Below, one piece after another: positions 1-8,162 of a stretch of DNA of 64,000 bases. Numbering within the stretch: the first letter of the stretch is position 1; each line of letters begins with the position of its first letter. The notes under the pieces were generated by a model. It was not told where the DNA came from. It ran no database searches and was given only the letters and a program-made list of their open reading frames with translations. This stretch comes from Lachnospiraceae bacterium JLR.KK008 (GTDB lineage: Bacteria > Bacillota > Clostridia > Lachnospirales > Lachnospiraceae), in assembly GCA_037015955.1 (NCBI GenBank), contig CP143548.1, positions 2,288,001 to 2,352,000 of the forward strand, in the 5' to 3' direction. The translations under genes were made by a program, and so were the position numbers.

Positions 1-45
1 CCGTAATCTGTGAATCTATGTATCCAAGATCACCGATTCCTGTTC

Positions 46-744
46 TTAATATGTGAAAAGCTGTACCCAGTGGCCTGTGCCGTTCTCATCCTGGTAATAT
101 CCTACCCCGATGTTTTTATAGTTGGCATTCAGAATATTGGCACGATGTCCGCTGCTGTTCATCCAGCCTTCCATGACCTGCTGCGGTGTACGCTGTCCAT
201 AGGCGATATTCTCACCGCTTCCCCTGTAGGACACGCCCTGCTCCTGCAGCGCCGTACTGAAATTACTTCCGTTCGGTCTCGTATGCGAAAACTGCTGTTT
301 GATTTCTCTGGCTCTTACATTTGCTGCTGCCGTCACGTCCGTCTGTACGGTCAGTGCAGACAGACCTGCTTTTGCTCTCTCCGCATTCACAAGGTCCACA
401 ACCTGCTGTGCGTAAGACTGAACACTTCCGTCAGGTACCTGATCACCCGGCTGCTCCGGCCCCGGAACATCCGGCTTTTCCGTCACCGGCGGCTGCGGAT
501 TTCCCGGAAGCGTTCCTCCCGGTATCGTCACATTCGGGCAACCATTGGCGTTATTCTCCATCGCAACTCCAAGCTCTTTCAACGTCTTCTGCAAACTGTC
601 CAATCCCTGACCACTATAGATACGATAACTTCCTGCAGACACGGATTTCCCTGTCTTTCCACCCGCCGCATAAGAAGTCACCGGTATGCTCCCCACTGTG
701 ACTGCCGTCAACAATGCCATTGATACAATCATACTTTTTTTCAT
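46..744 (-). CDS. Secreted CAP-domain (SCP/PR-1-like) protein
   Basis: The 232-residue product starts at an ATG preceded by AAGGAGG at good spacing. Residues 1-26 form a signal peptide (MKK start, hydrophobic core, SYAAG cleavage region). A Pro-rich linker lies at about 75-105. A bacterial CAP domain runs from about 108 to the end, with the family landmarks SHTRPNG (about 153-159), GENIAYG (177-183) and GHRANIL (199-205); His154, Glu178 and His200 correspond to the CAP cavity residues. It resembles the YkwD/SafA-associated proteins of spore-formers. The substrate is unknown for this family. It is probably secreted or wall-associated and appears to be a single-gene transcript ahead of the window edge. 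The family call is firm; the role is not. Confidence 0.9.
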   Translation of the reverse strand: MKKSMIVSMALLTAVTVGSIPVTSYAAGGKTGKSVSAGSYRIYSGQGLDSLQKTLKELGVAMENNANGCPNVTIPGGTLPGNPQPPVTEKPDVPGPEQPGDQVPDGSVQSYAQQVVDLVNAERAKAGLSALTVQTDVTAAANVRAREIKQQFSHTRPNGSNFSTALQEQGVSYRGSGENIAYGQRTPQQVMEGWMNSSGHRANILNANYKNIGVGYYQDENGTGHWVQLFTY

Positions 745-830
745 GTTTCTCTGCCTCCTTAAATGTTACAAATTTATTACAAAAATAATAATAACATGTA
801 ATATTTAAAGATTCCACAGGAAATGATTGC

Positions 831-1589
831 CTATTGCATTTGGGCAAGATTTTGATTCATCCGATCAAGTATCCGCTGTTTCTCTTCCCCGGTCAGTCTG
901 CCCTCTGCGACCACATCATCAAGCGCGGCGTCCATTTGCTCTATAATTTCTTCATATTCCTGCGCCGTCAACGGTTTGTCACGCTGCACCTGCTCCGGTC
1001 TCATGATCACGTCGGGATTGACCGCCTCCATCACTGTACCGCCGCCTTCAACTTCATATGTAACTTCAAATGCGCCTTTGTAGATAATAAATTCCCCTTT
1101 TCCGCCGTCCGCCTGCAGGCGTTTCAGACTTTCTTCATAAAATGCAAGCTCCTCCCCGGTTGCCGCACCGCTTTTCTTAATATTATCCACTACCTCCGCG
1201 TATTCCTCCGCCGTATACAGTTCGAAGATGCCGCCCAGCGTCGGATCGTCCTCCGTCAAATTTTGTCCTTCCTCCGGCGGCTGCGCCGGATCATCCGGTT
1301 CTGAAATATCGCCGTCCTCCGGCTGCGGCGTCTGCCCGGCCATATCTGCCGTCGCAGTTTCCTTCTCCTCCTGCAACGCTCCGGTACTGCCGGCGGCGTC
1401 AATGCCGCCTTGTTCCTCACTGCCCGGGCCAGCGCCGCAGCCGGTCACAAGCCCCATCAGCAATGCAGACAACAGCGCCAAAACCGTCAGTCTCATCCTG
1501 ATGCCTGTTTTTTGATCTGTCCTTGTGTTTCTTCCTGCTTTTGTGTTTCTTTCCGCCTTTTTCTCTCTGTTCGTTCTCATAGCTCTCAT
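831..1589 (-). CDS. Putative lipoprotein carrying the same C-terminal domain as the neighbouring BlaR1-like sensor
   Basis: The product is 252 residues with a basic N-terminus, a hydrophobic segment and a lipobox LVTGC with the lipidated Cys at about position 51. An internal ATG at 1496 would give a more ordinary lipoprotein signal, but the upstream ATG has AAAGGA about 11 nt before it. A low-complexity acidic/Pro linker is followed at about 114-252 by a domain beginning DPTLGGIFELYT and containing GEFIIYKGAFE. The same domain forms the C-terminus of the adjacent sensor at 1672-3168, and both copies end in a short helical EQK-rich stretch. It sits 82 bp downstream of that gene on the same strand, so it is probably co-transcribed. 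The function is unknown; a ligand-sharing or decoy partner of the sensor is inference. Confidence 0.7.
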   Translation of the reverse strand: MRAMRTNREKKAERNTKAGRNTRTDQKTGIRMRLTVLALLSALLMGLVTGCGAGPGSEEQGGIDAAGSTGALQEEKETATADMAGQTPQPEDGDISEPDDPAQPPEEGQNLTEDDPTLGGIFELYTAEEYAEVVDNIKKSGAATGEELAFYEESLKRLQADGGKGEFIIYKGAFEVTYEVEGGGTVMEAVNPDVIMRPEQVQRDKPLTAQEYEEIIEQMDAALDDVVAEGRLTGEEKQRILDRMNQNLAQMQ

Positions 1590-1671
1590 CCGTACTTTTG
1601 TCCTTTCCCGCTCTCATCCCGCATGGTCCCACGTGATGGGAGTCTGAAGCAATGTTCTCTCTCCAAAACCG

Positions 1672-3168
1672 TCAGTCAAACTTCTCAAGGTTTTCCTGCA
1701 TTTTTGCCATGATCTTCTCTTTCTGCTCGGTCGTGGCTCTGCCGTCTGCGACAGCATCCGCAAGGAACTGTTCGACATCCGCCATCGCCGCCCTGTATTC
1801 CTCAGCCGTAAAAGTCCGGCTCATCTGCTCCGGCGCCATCACAATGCTTGCATCAAACGATACCATGACTTCGCCGCCGTCGTCAGTCACATAACTATCC
1901 TCAAACGCTCCCTTATAAATGACAAACTCCCCTTTGCCATTGTCGGCCCGCAGACGTTCCAGATCGGCTTCCATCCTTTTGATGTCCTCCTCCGTGCCGT
2001 CACTGTATTTCTTTACGTTCTCTACGACCTGCTCATATTCCTGCGGCGTATAAAGCTCAAAGATACCGCCCAAGGTAGGATCAGCCGCATTCGGCTGTCG
2101 GTCATCCTCTGCGCCCGTGCCCGGCACCTTCACATTGATGGTTACCGCTTTCATCTGTTCTCCTTCTGTGACGTTAATCGCGTTCTTTAATACGGCTTCC
2201 ACATTTTCCGCGTCCTCCTGCGCCTGTGCAGGGGCCGCCGCATAGATGAGCACAGCGCCCGCCATCATTACGAGAGAGAGCAATACTCCTGTTACCGTAA
2301 CTTTTTTCGGTTTCATAATATTCACGATCCTTTCTTCCATAAAATTCCCGACGAAATGCGATACGAGCAGACCGCCCTGTGGCTTTACCTCCGCCCATCT
2401 CAGAAGCATACCTGCATAAGTGCGCCGGCGCTCTCTTCCCGCGCTGCGTATTACCTTTGCGTCACAGGCCAGCTCAATGTCTCTGTTGGCCAGATCATAC
2501 ATCAGCCACACAAGAGGGTTAAACCAATGACAGACCATCACCGCTGTCAGGCATAATTTTCTCGCGCAGTCCCACCGCTCGATATGCGCCAGCTCATGGG
2601 CAAATACATAATATAACGTTTCCCGGTCTCTCCCGTCCATCTCTTTGGGCAGTACGATGACCGGGTGAAAGATTCCGTATGTCAGAGGGGAATCGATCCG
2701 GTCGGATACCCGCACACACACCTTTCTTGCCATATGACTCGTCTGACTTTCGATGGCGAAGCTGTCTGCCACCGGCAGCGCTGTCCTCAGTATCCGTACG
2801 CAGCGGACATAGGCAAAAAGAAAATAGAGTGCGGCGCACACCGCTCCCGCCAGCCACAGTCCCCGGCCAACCGCAGACGCCTCAGACACCATCGCCACCG
2901 GCTCAAACACGATGCCTCCCGGCGCCTGCCATTTTGGTATCTGCAAAAATGTGTCTGCACCGGAAAACGGCCCCTGCTCCACCGCTTTCACAGGAATCAG
3001 TCTTTCCAGCACGGAAAAAGGGGAAAACGGCAGCAGCAGCTTACAGCATACGATTCCCCACAGCAGATTCAAAATGGCCGGGGAAACTTTTTTACCGAAA
3101 AAGCGGCGCACGCCCGATACAAATAGGATCAGGACCGAAGCGGATAAACTCATCTGCAATATTTCCAT
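1672..3168 (-). CDS. BlaR1/MecR1-like M56 family sensor metallopeptidase with a non-penicillin-binding C-terminal domain
   Basis: I prefer the ATG at 3168, which has GGAG 7 nt upstream and lies 4 nt after the blaI stop; an upstream ATG at 3186 lacks a ribosome binding site. The 498-residue protein has N-terminal membrane helices, then the M56 zinc protease site HELAH (about 191-195) with a downstream ELACD motif (about 232). A last membrane helix lies at about 291-309, followed by an extracytoplasmic tail of about 185 residues. In BlaR1 that tail is a penicillin-binding domain with SxxK and KTG motifs. Here it is instead a domain starting DPTLGGIFELYT (about 363-498), repeated in the lipoprotein downstream. 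By family analogy it would sense a ligand outside the cell and inactivate the co-transcribed BlaI-type repressor. The ligand is unknown. Confidence 0.85.
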   Translation of the reverse strand: MEILQMSLSASVLILFVSGVRRFFGKKVSPAILNLLWGIVCCKLLLPFSPFSVLERLIPVKAVEQGPFSGADTFLQIPKWQAPGGIVFEPVAMVSEASAVGRGLWLAGAVCAALYFLFAYVRCVRILRTALPVADSFAIESQTSHMARKVCVRVSDRIDSPLTYGIFHPVIVLPKEMDGRDRETLYYVFAHELAHIERWDCARKLCLTAVMVCHWFNPLVWLMYDLANRDIELACDAKVIRSAGRERRRTYAGMLLRWAEVKPQGGLLVSHFVGNFMEERIVNIMKPKKVTVTGVLLSLVMMAGAVLIYAAAPAQAQEDAENVEAVLKNAINVTEGEQMKAVTINVKVPGTGAEDDRQPNAADPTLGGIFELYTPQEYEQVVENVKKYSDGTEEDIKRMEADLERLRADNGKGEFVIYKGAFEDSYVTDDGGEVMVSFDASIVMAPEQMSRTFTAEEYRAAMADVEQFLADAVADGRATTEQKEKIMAKMQENLEKFD

Positions 3169-3172
3169 AAAC

Positions 3173-3532
3173 TCACTCCATCTCATCGATCAACTGTTTC
3201 AAATGTGCAATTTCTTCCTTCGACAGTTTCTTCTGCCTCAGCAGAGTAGAAAACAAAAGAGGAACGGAACCGCCAAACACCCGGCCTACAAATTCCTGCG
3301 TATCGTTTTCCACAGCCTGCTCTTTTGTAATCCTCGCCCGGCATACAAAACCGGGTTCTCTGCGCTCGATCCAGCCTTTGTTGACACATTTTTTGATCAC
3401 TGTGTAAGTCGTATTCTTATTCCATCCGATCTCCCGGCCAAGGATAAGCGCGATCTCTTTTGCTGTGATGTCACCTTCCTTCCATATCACTTCCATCACT
3501 TTTCTCTCCGAATCAAACAATTTTTCTTCCAT
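3173..3532 (-). CDS. BlaI/MecI/CopY family transcriptional repressor
   Basis: The 119-residue winged-helix repressor has the family pattern throughout: an N-terminal helix reading SERKVMEVIWK, a recognition region around TYTVIKKCVNKGW, and a C-terminal dimerisation helix. It is the first gene of a three-gene operon with the BlaR1-like protease, whose start lies just past this stop codon. Two palindromic operator candidates overlap the promoter at 3561-3615, consistent with autoregulation. In characterised BlaI systems the repressor is cleaved when the partner metallopeptidase is activated. The family call is secure; the inducing signal is not known. Confidence 0.9.
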   Translation of the reverse strand: MEEKLFDSERKVMEVIWKEGDITAKEIALILGREIGWNKNTTYTVIKKCVNKGWIERREPGFVCRARITKEQAVENDTQEFVGRVFGGSVPLLFSTLLRQKKLSKEEIAHLKQLIDEME

Positions 3533-3560
3533 ACACGGGTACGCACCTTTCTCATTTCAT

Positions 3561-3602
3561 ACTACTACGATAGTCTATCTGTAATCAGACTATCATAGTA
3601 GT
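3561..3602. promoter_or_regulatory. Paired BlaI-type operators
   Basis: The arms ACTACTACGATAGTCT (3561-3576) and AGACTATCATAGTAGT (3587-3602) form an inverted repeat with one mismatch and a 10-bp centre. Each arm also holds its own small dyad, ACTACGATAGT at 3564-3574 and ACTATCATAGT at 3589-3599, centred 25 bp apart. This looks like two repressor dimers bound side by side over the blaI promoter. Confidence 0.8.
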
Positions 3603-3615
3603 CTGCGATTGTCAA
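3587..3615 (-). promoter_or_regulatory. Promoter of the blaI-like operon
   Basis: On the minus strand TTGACA (3610-3615) and TAGTCT (3587-3592) are separated by 17 bp. The -10 and spacer lie inside the right-hand operator, so a bound repressor would block RNA polymerase. Confidence 0.7.
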
Positions 3616-3630
3616 CACCGGAATACGGTA

Positions 3631-3942
3631 TTACCGAAAATTAATCACCCAGCGGTTTTCCGACTGATAATAAATCAGCCAGGCCCTTATCCTCTGTCCA
3701 TGAATCGCCAGCGTACAATCGTATTCTATGGAGGCGACTCCCGCATAGCGTTTTTTCTCCCGCGAGTGCACTGTGATCTCCCGGATCGTGCGGATCTCTC
3801 CCTCCTCATCTTCTATCTTCAGCATGAGTGGTATCATTTTTCCCGTACTCGTAAACCAGCACTCACAGGCCACCTTCTTTTGCACTCCCCGGACCGGTCC
3901 CGCATCTGTGCCGGAAGAATGAATGCCAATCCCAAATGCCAT
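3631..3942 (-). CDS. Small conserved hypothetical protein encoded behind a Y-family polymerase
   Basis: The 103-residue soluble protein starts at an ATG with GGAGGG upstream, 17 bp after the polymerase stop codon, so the two are very likely co-transcribed. It has no signal peptide or membrane segment and looks mostly beta (EITVHSREKKRYAGVAS, ending WLIYYQSENRWVINF). I do not recognise a named domain. In Bacillus the UvrX-type polymerases are paired with YolD-like proteins of similar size, so a positional analogue is possible, but sequence similarity is not evident to me. Confidence 0.6.
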   Translation of the reverse strand: MAFGIGIHSSGTDAGPVRGVQKKVACECWFTSTGKMIPLMLKIEDEEGEIRTIREITVHSREKKRYAGVASIEYDCTLAIHGQRIRAWLIYYQSENRWVINFR

Positions 3943-3959
3943 TGCCGCTCCCTCCTCTT

Positions 3960-5222
3960 CTAATCGATCCTGATCCGTTCATAATCCACGGACCGCTTCT
4001 CTCTTGATACGCCTCCGCTCATATGGTCGATCGTCTTATCCACAAACGCGGCCCGCATCACGGCATCCGCGCCAAAGCGGTTCCTGATCCGGTCCACAGT
4101 CTGATCCAGCCTGCCGAATTTTTCATAATCCGCTTTTTCAAACAGGCTTAACTGCCTCTCACAGGTCGCTTTGCTGATCCGGCCCGTGTGCACGCCCAGG
4201 TGACGAATGGGCCTGCCATTCCACAATTCCCGGAACAAAACGCAGGCTGTCTCATAGATTTCCACTGTCACATTAGTCGGGCTTTGCAGCGCTTTCTGAT
4301 GGGAGGCATACGACAGATCATAATAACGAATGCCTGCCGACACGATCCCAGCCTGCACCTGATCCGCCCGCAGGCGGCTTCCCAGTGTCTCGCAGAGCGC
4401 CAGAATAACCTGCTGCGCCGTCTCTGCGTCCGTCACATCATACGGTATCGTCGTGCTGTTCCCATATCCTTTATTTGCCTGCGGCTGTGCCAGCACCGGT
4501 GAGAAGTCGATCCCGTTGGCAAACTTCCAGATGACTTCCCCTTGCTTTTTCAATGTGCTTTTCAGCCACCCCGGATCGGTTCCCGCCAGCTCCCCGATCG
4601 TGCGAATCCCCATGGAACACAGTCTGGCGGTTGCAGCGCGCCCGACAAAAAACAGATCCGCTACGGGGAGCGGCCACATTTTCTCTCTGATCTCCCACGG
4701 ATACAGCGTATGCACCCGGTCGGGCTTCTCAAAGTCCGAGGCCATCTTTGCAAGCAGCTTATTCTCTGAGATTCCTACATTGACGGTAAAGCCCAGTTCA
4801 TCCCGAATGCGGTCTTTGATCTGTGCAGCCGTCTCCTCAGGCGTCCCGAACAGATGACAGCTCGCACTCATATCGATGAACGCCTCATCAATGCTGTATG
4901 GCTCCACAATATCCGAATATTCCCGCAGTACCTCCATAAACGCCGCAGAACAGTTTTCATACAGGCCGTAATTAGGCGGTACCAGAATCAGCGACGGACA
5001 TTTTCTCTGTGCTTCCCAGAGAGCCTCTCCTGTTTTCACACCAAACTTTTTAGCCGCCATCGATTTTGCCAGAATAATCCCATGGCGCAAAGCGCTGTCG
5101 CCTCCCACGGCGGACGCCGTCTCCCGCAAATCCTGCCTTCCTCCCTGGTGGGCCAGACGGTAAACGGCCTCCCAGGAAAGGAAAGCCGCATTCACATCAA
5201 TATGAAAAACAATTCGTTCCAA
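3960..5222 (-). CDS. Y-family DNA polymerase (DinB/UvrX-like)
   Basis: Translesion DNA polymerase. I favour a TTG start at 5222 with AGGAGG 11 nt upstream, giving 420 residues that begin LERIVFHIDVNAAFLS, which matches where the family starts; an ATG at 5249 in the same frame is the alternative. The palm metal ligands are visible: the Asp of HIDVN and the SIDEAFIDM motif. Little-finger and HhH regions follow (GIRTIGELAGTDPGWL). The fingers contain an insert typical of Firmicutes UvrX/YqjW-type enzymes. It probably copies damaged DNA with low fidelity. It leads a two-gene transcript with the small protein at 3631-3942. I see no clear LexA box upstream. Confidence 0.88.
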   Translation of the reverse strand: MERIVFHIDVNAAFLSWEAVYRLAHQGGRQDLRETASAVGGDSALRHGIILAKSMAAKKFGVKTGEALWEAQRKCPSLILVPPNYGLYENCSAAFMEVLREYSDIVEPYSIDEAFIDMSASCHLFGTPEETAAQIKDRIRDELGFTVNVGISENKLLAKMASDFEKPDRVHTLYPWEIREKMWPLPVADLFFVGRAATARLCSMGIRTIGELAGTDPGWLKSTLKKQGEVIWKFANGIDFSPVLAQPQANKGYGNSTTIPYDVTDAETAQQVILALCETLGSRLRADQVQAGIVSAGIRYYDLSYASHQKALQSPTNVTVEIYETACVLFRELWNGRPIRHLGVHTGRISKATCERQLSLFEKADYEKFGRLDQTVDRIRNRFGADAVMRAAFVDKTIDHMSGGVSREKRSVDYERIRID

Positions 5223-5334
5223 ACGTACGTTCACCTCCTGTAAAGGCATTGTATCAAACACACGTTCCTCTATCAAGCGGTAAATTCTGCCAGAGATAAG
5301 CATCTGCCTATTGGAAAAACACGGCAAAAGAAAA

Positions 5335-5360
5335 AGCGCCGGGCTTTTACACCCGGCGCT
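5335..5360 (-). terminator. Rho-independent terminator of the alcohol dehydrogenase gene
   Basis: The minus strand has AGCGCCGGG, an 8-nt loop, CCCGGCGCT and then TTTTCTTTT. It lies 48 bp beyond the adh stop codon. Confidence 0.88.
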
Positions 5361-5407
5361 CTCGCACTTTCATTATGTAGAAATCATTGAAATTCCATCC
5401 GGAAATT

Positions 5408-6625
5408 CTAAAAATCCACTTCCGTATCATAATAGCAGCATTTCAGCAGCTTTTCCATCTCTTCCTGACTTGGCTGGCGCGGATTAGAACCCGTGCAGGC
5501 ATCAAGAATTGCGTTAGCTGCGATCTCCGGCAGTCTCTCCAGGAATACTTCTTCCGGCACAAAACCCTGCTCCGTCGGATAGCTGTCCTGGCCGTAGTTT
5601 TTAATGCAGTGCGGAATATTCAGATCGTCGTTCATCTTCCGCAGATAAGCGATGAGCAGTTCCACTTTCTCATCGGGAGTGCCGCCGCCGAGATTCATGA
5701 AATCCGCAATCTCGCCATAGCGTGCCTTTGCTGTCTCATCTTTGGCATTAAACGCGATCACTTTCGGGAGATACATGGCGTTGGCCGCACCATGGATAAT
5801 ATGCGCGCCATAGTCTGCAAATACAGCCCCCGTCTTATGCGCCATGGAATGAACGATACCGAGCAATGCGTTGCTGAATGCCATACCGGCCAGACACTGC
5901 GCATTGTGCATGGAATCTCTCTTCGCCATATCGCCGTTATAGGAATCTACCAGATCACGCTGAATCATCTTGATTGCATGGAGTGCAAGCGGGTCAGTAA
6001 AATCACAATTCGCTGTGGAAACATATGCCTCTACCGCATGGGTCATCGCATCCATTCCCGTATGCGCCACCAGCTTCTGCGGCATCGTCTCTGCCAGATC
6101 CGGATCTACGATCGCTACATCCGGCGTGATCTCAAAATCAGCAAGCGGATATTTGATACCCTTCTGATAATCGGTAATAACCGCAAAAGCCGTCACTTCC
6201 GTGGCTGTTCCCGAAGTCGAAGAGATCGCACAAAATCTTGCTTTCTTTCTCAGCTCCGGAATACCGAACACTTTACACATATCCTCAAACGTAATATCCG
6301 GATACTCGTATTTGATCCACATTGCCTTTGCCGCGTCGATCGGAGAACCGCCGCCCATTGCCACGATCCAGTCCGGCCCGAATTCTGTCATTGCCTGCGC
6401 GCCTTTCATAACGGTCTCTACCGACGGGTCCGGTTCAATTCCTTCAAAGAGCTGCACTTCCATGCCTGCCTCTTCCAGATATTGTTTCGCTCTGTCCAGA
6501 AAACCGAAACGCTTCATGGAACCGCCGCCCACGCAGATGATCGCCTTTTTCCCCTTAAAATCCTTCAACGCCTCCAATGCGCCTTTTCCGTGATATAAAT
6601 CTCTCGGTAATGTAAATCTCGCCAT
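5408..6625 (-). CDS. Iron-containing (group III) alcohol dehydrogenase
   Basis: The 405-residue NAD(P)H-dependent enzyme most likely reduces aldehydes to alcohols in fermentation. The start at 6625 has GGAGGAAAGG just upstream and gives MARFTLPRDL, the usual family N-terminus; the frame stays open upstream through the tandem repeats to 6985, but that extension is low-complexity and unlikely to be translated. Visible motifs are the dinucleotide site GGGSPIDAAKA (about 91-101), the TSGTATEV stretch (about 137-144), and the iron-binding region DAMTHAVEAY (about 192-201) with a later HSMAHKTGAVF. The exact substrate cannot be told from sequence. It is followed by a strong terminator and appears monocistronic. 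Confidence 0.92.
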   Translation of the reverse strand: MARFTLPRDLYHGKGALEALKDFKGKKAIICVGGGSMKRFGFLDRAKQYLEEAGMEVQLFEGIEPDPSVETVMKGAQAMTEFGPDWIVAMGGGSPIDAAKAMWIKYEYPDITFEDMCKVFGIPELRKKARFCAISSTSGTATEVTAFAVITDYQKGIKYPLADFEITPDVAIVDPDLAETMPQKLVAHTGMDAMTHAVEAYVSTANCDFTDPLALHAIKMIQRDLVDSYNGDMAKRDSMHNAQCLAGMAFSNALLGIVHSMAHKTGAVFADYGAHIIHGAANAMYLPKVIAFNAKDETAKARYGEIADFMNLGGGTPDEKVELLIAYLRKMNDDLNIPHCIKNYGQDSYPTEQGFVPEEVFLERLPEIAANAILDACTGSNPRQPSQEEMEKLLKCCYYDTEVDF

Positions 6626-6682
6626 AATCCTTTCCTCCGTTTTACTCTTGTTTACAACATGTTTTGCTACAGCCGCAGCGCA

Positions 6683-6955
6683 GCTCGCTTTTCGCTCGCT
6701 CTCTGCAGCCGCTTCCTGCGCTCTCTCCCGCAGCCGCTTCCTGCGCTCTCTCCCGCAGCCGCTTCCTGCGCTCTCTCCCGCAGCCGCTTCCTGCGCTCTC
6801 TCCCGCAGCCGCTTCCTGCGCTCTCTCCCGCAGCCGCTTCCTGCGCTCTCTCCCGCAGCCGCTTCCTGCGCTCTCTCCCGCAGCCGCTTCCTGCGCTCTC
6901 TCCCGCAGCCGCTTCCTGCGCTCTCTCCCGCAGCGCTGCTCGCTTTTCGCTCGCT
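6683..6955. repeat. Array of nine perfect 25-bp tandem repeats with flanking 18-bp direct repeats
   Basis: Units beginning CAGCCGCTTCCTGCG recur every 25 bp at 6706, 6731, 6756, 6781, 6806, 6831, 6856, 6881 and 6906, ending at 6930. The units appear identical. The sequence GCTCGCTTTTCGCTCGCT occurs once on each side (6683-6700 and 6938-6955). The array lies in the gap between pyrF and adh, upstream of the adh start. The unit length is not a multiple of three and there are no unique spacers, so it is neither a coding repeat nor a CRISPR. Function unknown. Confidence 0.95.
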
Positions 6956-6988
6956 CACGGGCATTCGCCCTATGAAAAAAGCCATCTT

Positions 6989-7021
6989 AAAAAATGCTTA
7001 CGTACAAGTACGACGCATTTT
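6989..7021 (-). terminator. Terminator of pyrF
   Basis: The minus strand reads AAAATGC, then an internal CGTAC/GTACG stem, then GCATTTTTT. The hairpin sits about 100 bp beyond the pyrF stop codon and before the tandem repeats. Confidence 0.7.
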
Positions 7022-7123
7022 CTAATCTGTCTTTTTTCGCACTGCTCATTGCTTACGCACATATTATACCACAATATTACTCTGTTGTGGGAAACATTCT
7101 TGAGACACAAAGAAAAGGCCGTA

Positions 7124-8092
7124 TTATCGCCTGCCCTCCAGTGCTCCGGCAATGTCTTCCTTCATATCAAGCACCGCGGCTCTCGCCGCGTCCGCATAGT
7201 TGGCACTGCCAAAAGACGCATACTTCTCCTGCTTATAGGCGGCAATGATTCCGCGGGAAGAATTAACGATCGCGCCAAGCCCATCCTCGTTGAAAAAGTG
7301 TACGAGATCGACGCCCCTGCCGCCCTGCGCCCCATAGCCCGGCACAAGGATAAAGGATTTGGGCATGATGCTGCGCAGTATCCTCCCCATTTCGGGATAG
7401 GTAGCGCCTACGACCGCCCCCACATAACTGTATGTCTTGCCCATCAGTGTCTCGCCCCACTTCGCCACCTGCTCACCGACGATCTCGTACAGCGGCCGGT
7501 CGGCGGAGAGACCCATGGTGTCCGCTGCTTCCTCTGTTCCCTTCACAATACGGTCCTGAAACTCACCGCTGCTCGGATTGGATGTTTTCACAAGCACAAA
7601 GATCCCTTTCTTCTCCTCCCGGCACACGTCGATAAAAGGTTTTATGCCGTCGCTGCCAAGATAAGGATTGACGGTAGCAAAATCCTCGTCAAAACCGTAA
7701 TACTTATTGGCTCCTATCTGTACTTTGCCCAGATGGCCCGCTGCATACGCCTGCGAAGTGGAACCGATGTCTCCCCGCTTGATGTCGCCGATCACGACCA
7801 GACCCTTCTCTTTACAGTACTTTACTGTCTTTGCAAATGCGAGAAGCCCTTCAATGCCAAATTGTTCATACATGGCGATCTGCGGCTTTACAGCCGGAAC
7901 GAGATCGCAGACCGCGTCTACGATCCCTTTGTTATACTGCCAGATAGCCTCCCCCGCCCCCTGCAATGTCTCTCCATACTGTTCGTATGCTTTCTTTGTA
8001 ATCTGTTCCGGAATATAGGACAGCATTGGGTCCAGTCCCACGACAATGGGCGCTCCTGTCTTTTTGATTCCCGCGATCAGTTTCTCAATCAT
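7124..8092 (-). CDS. pyrF: Orotidine 5'-phosphate decarboxylase, long (group 2) type
   Basis: This enzyme decarboxylates OMP to UMP, the last step of de novo pyrimidine synthesis. The ATG at 8092 has AAGGAG 8 nt upstream and yields 322 residues starting MIEKLIAGIK. The active site signature is clear: a Lys in AVKPQ (about 69) and IGDIKRGDIGST, with Asp103, Lys105 and Asp108. The length of over 300 residues fits the group 2 PyrF found in many Clostridia rather than the 230-residue Bacillus form. It is not adjacent to other pyr genes here and looks monocistronic, bounded by terminator-like hairpins on both sides. Confidence 0.95.
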   Translation of the reverse strand: MIEKLIAGIKKTGAPIVVGLDPMLSYIPEQITKKAYEQYGETLQGAGEAIWQYNKGIVDAVCDLVPAVKPQIAMYEQFGIEGLLAFAKTVKYCKEKGLVVIGDIKRGDIGSTSQAYAAGHLGKVQIGANKYYGFDEDFATVNPYLGSDGIKPFIDVCREEKKGIFVLVKTSNPSSGEFQDRIVKGTEEAADTMGLSADRPLYEIVGEQVAKWGETLMGKTYSYVGAVVGATYPEMGRILRSIMPKSFILVPGYGAQGGRGVDLVHFFNEDGLGAIVNSSRGIIAAYKQEKYASFGSANYADAARAAVLDMKEDIAGALEGRR

Positions 8093-8162
8093 TGTGTTCT
8101 CCTTCTCAATATTTTCAGTTTTTCCATCCGGGCGGATCGCTCCGGCGGTCTGCCTCCTGTAT

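Noticed and set aside
5387-6598. 403-codon plus-strand open frame
   Set aside because: It is antisense to the alcohol dehydrogenase gene and lacks any recognisable family features.
6706-6930. CRISPR array
   Set aside because: The 25-bp units abut without unique spacers, and no cas genes are nearby. It is a simple tandem repeat.
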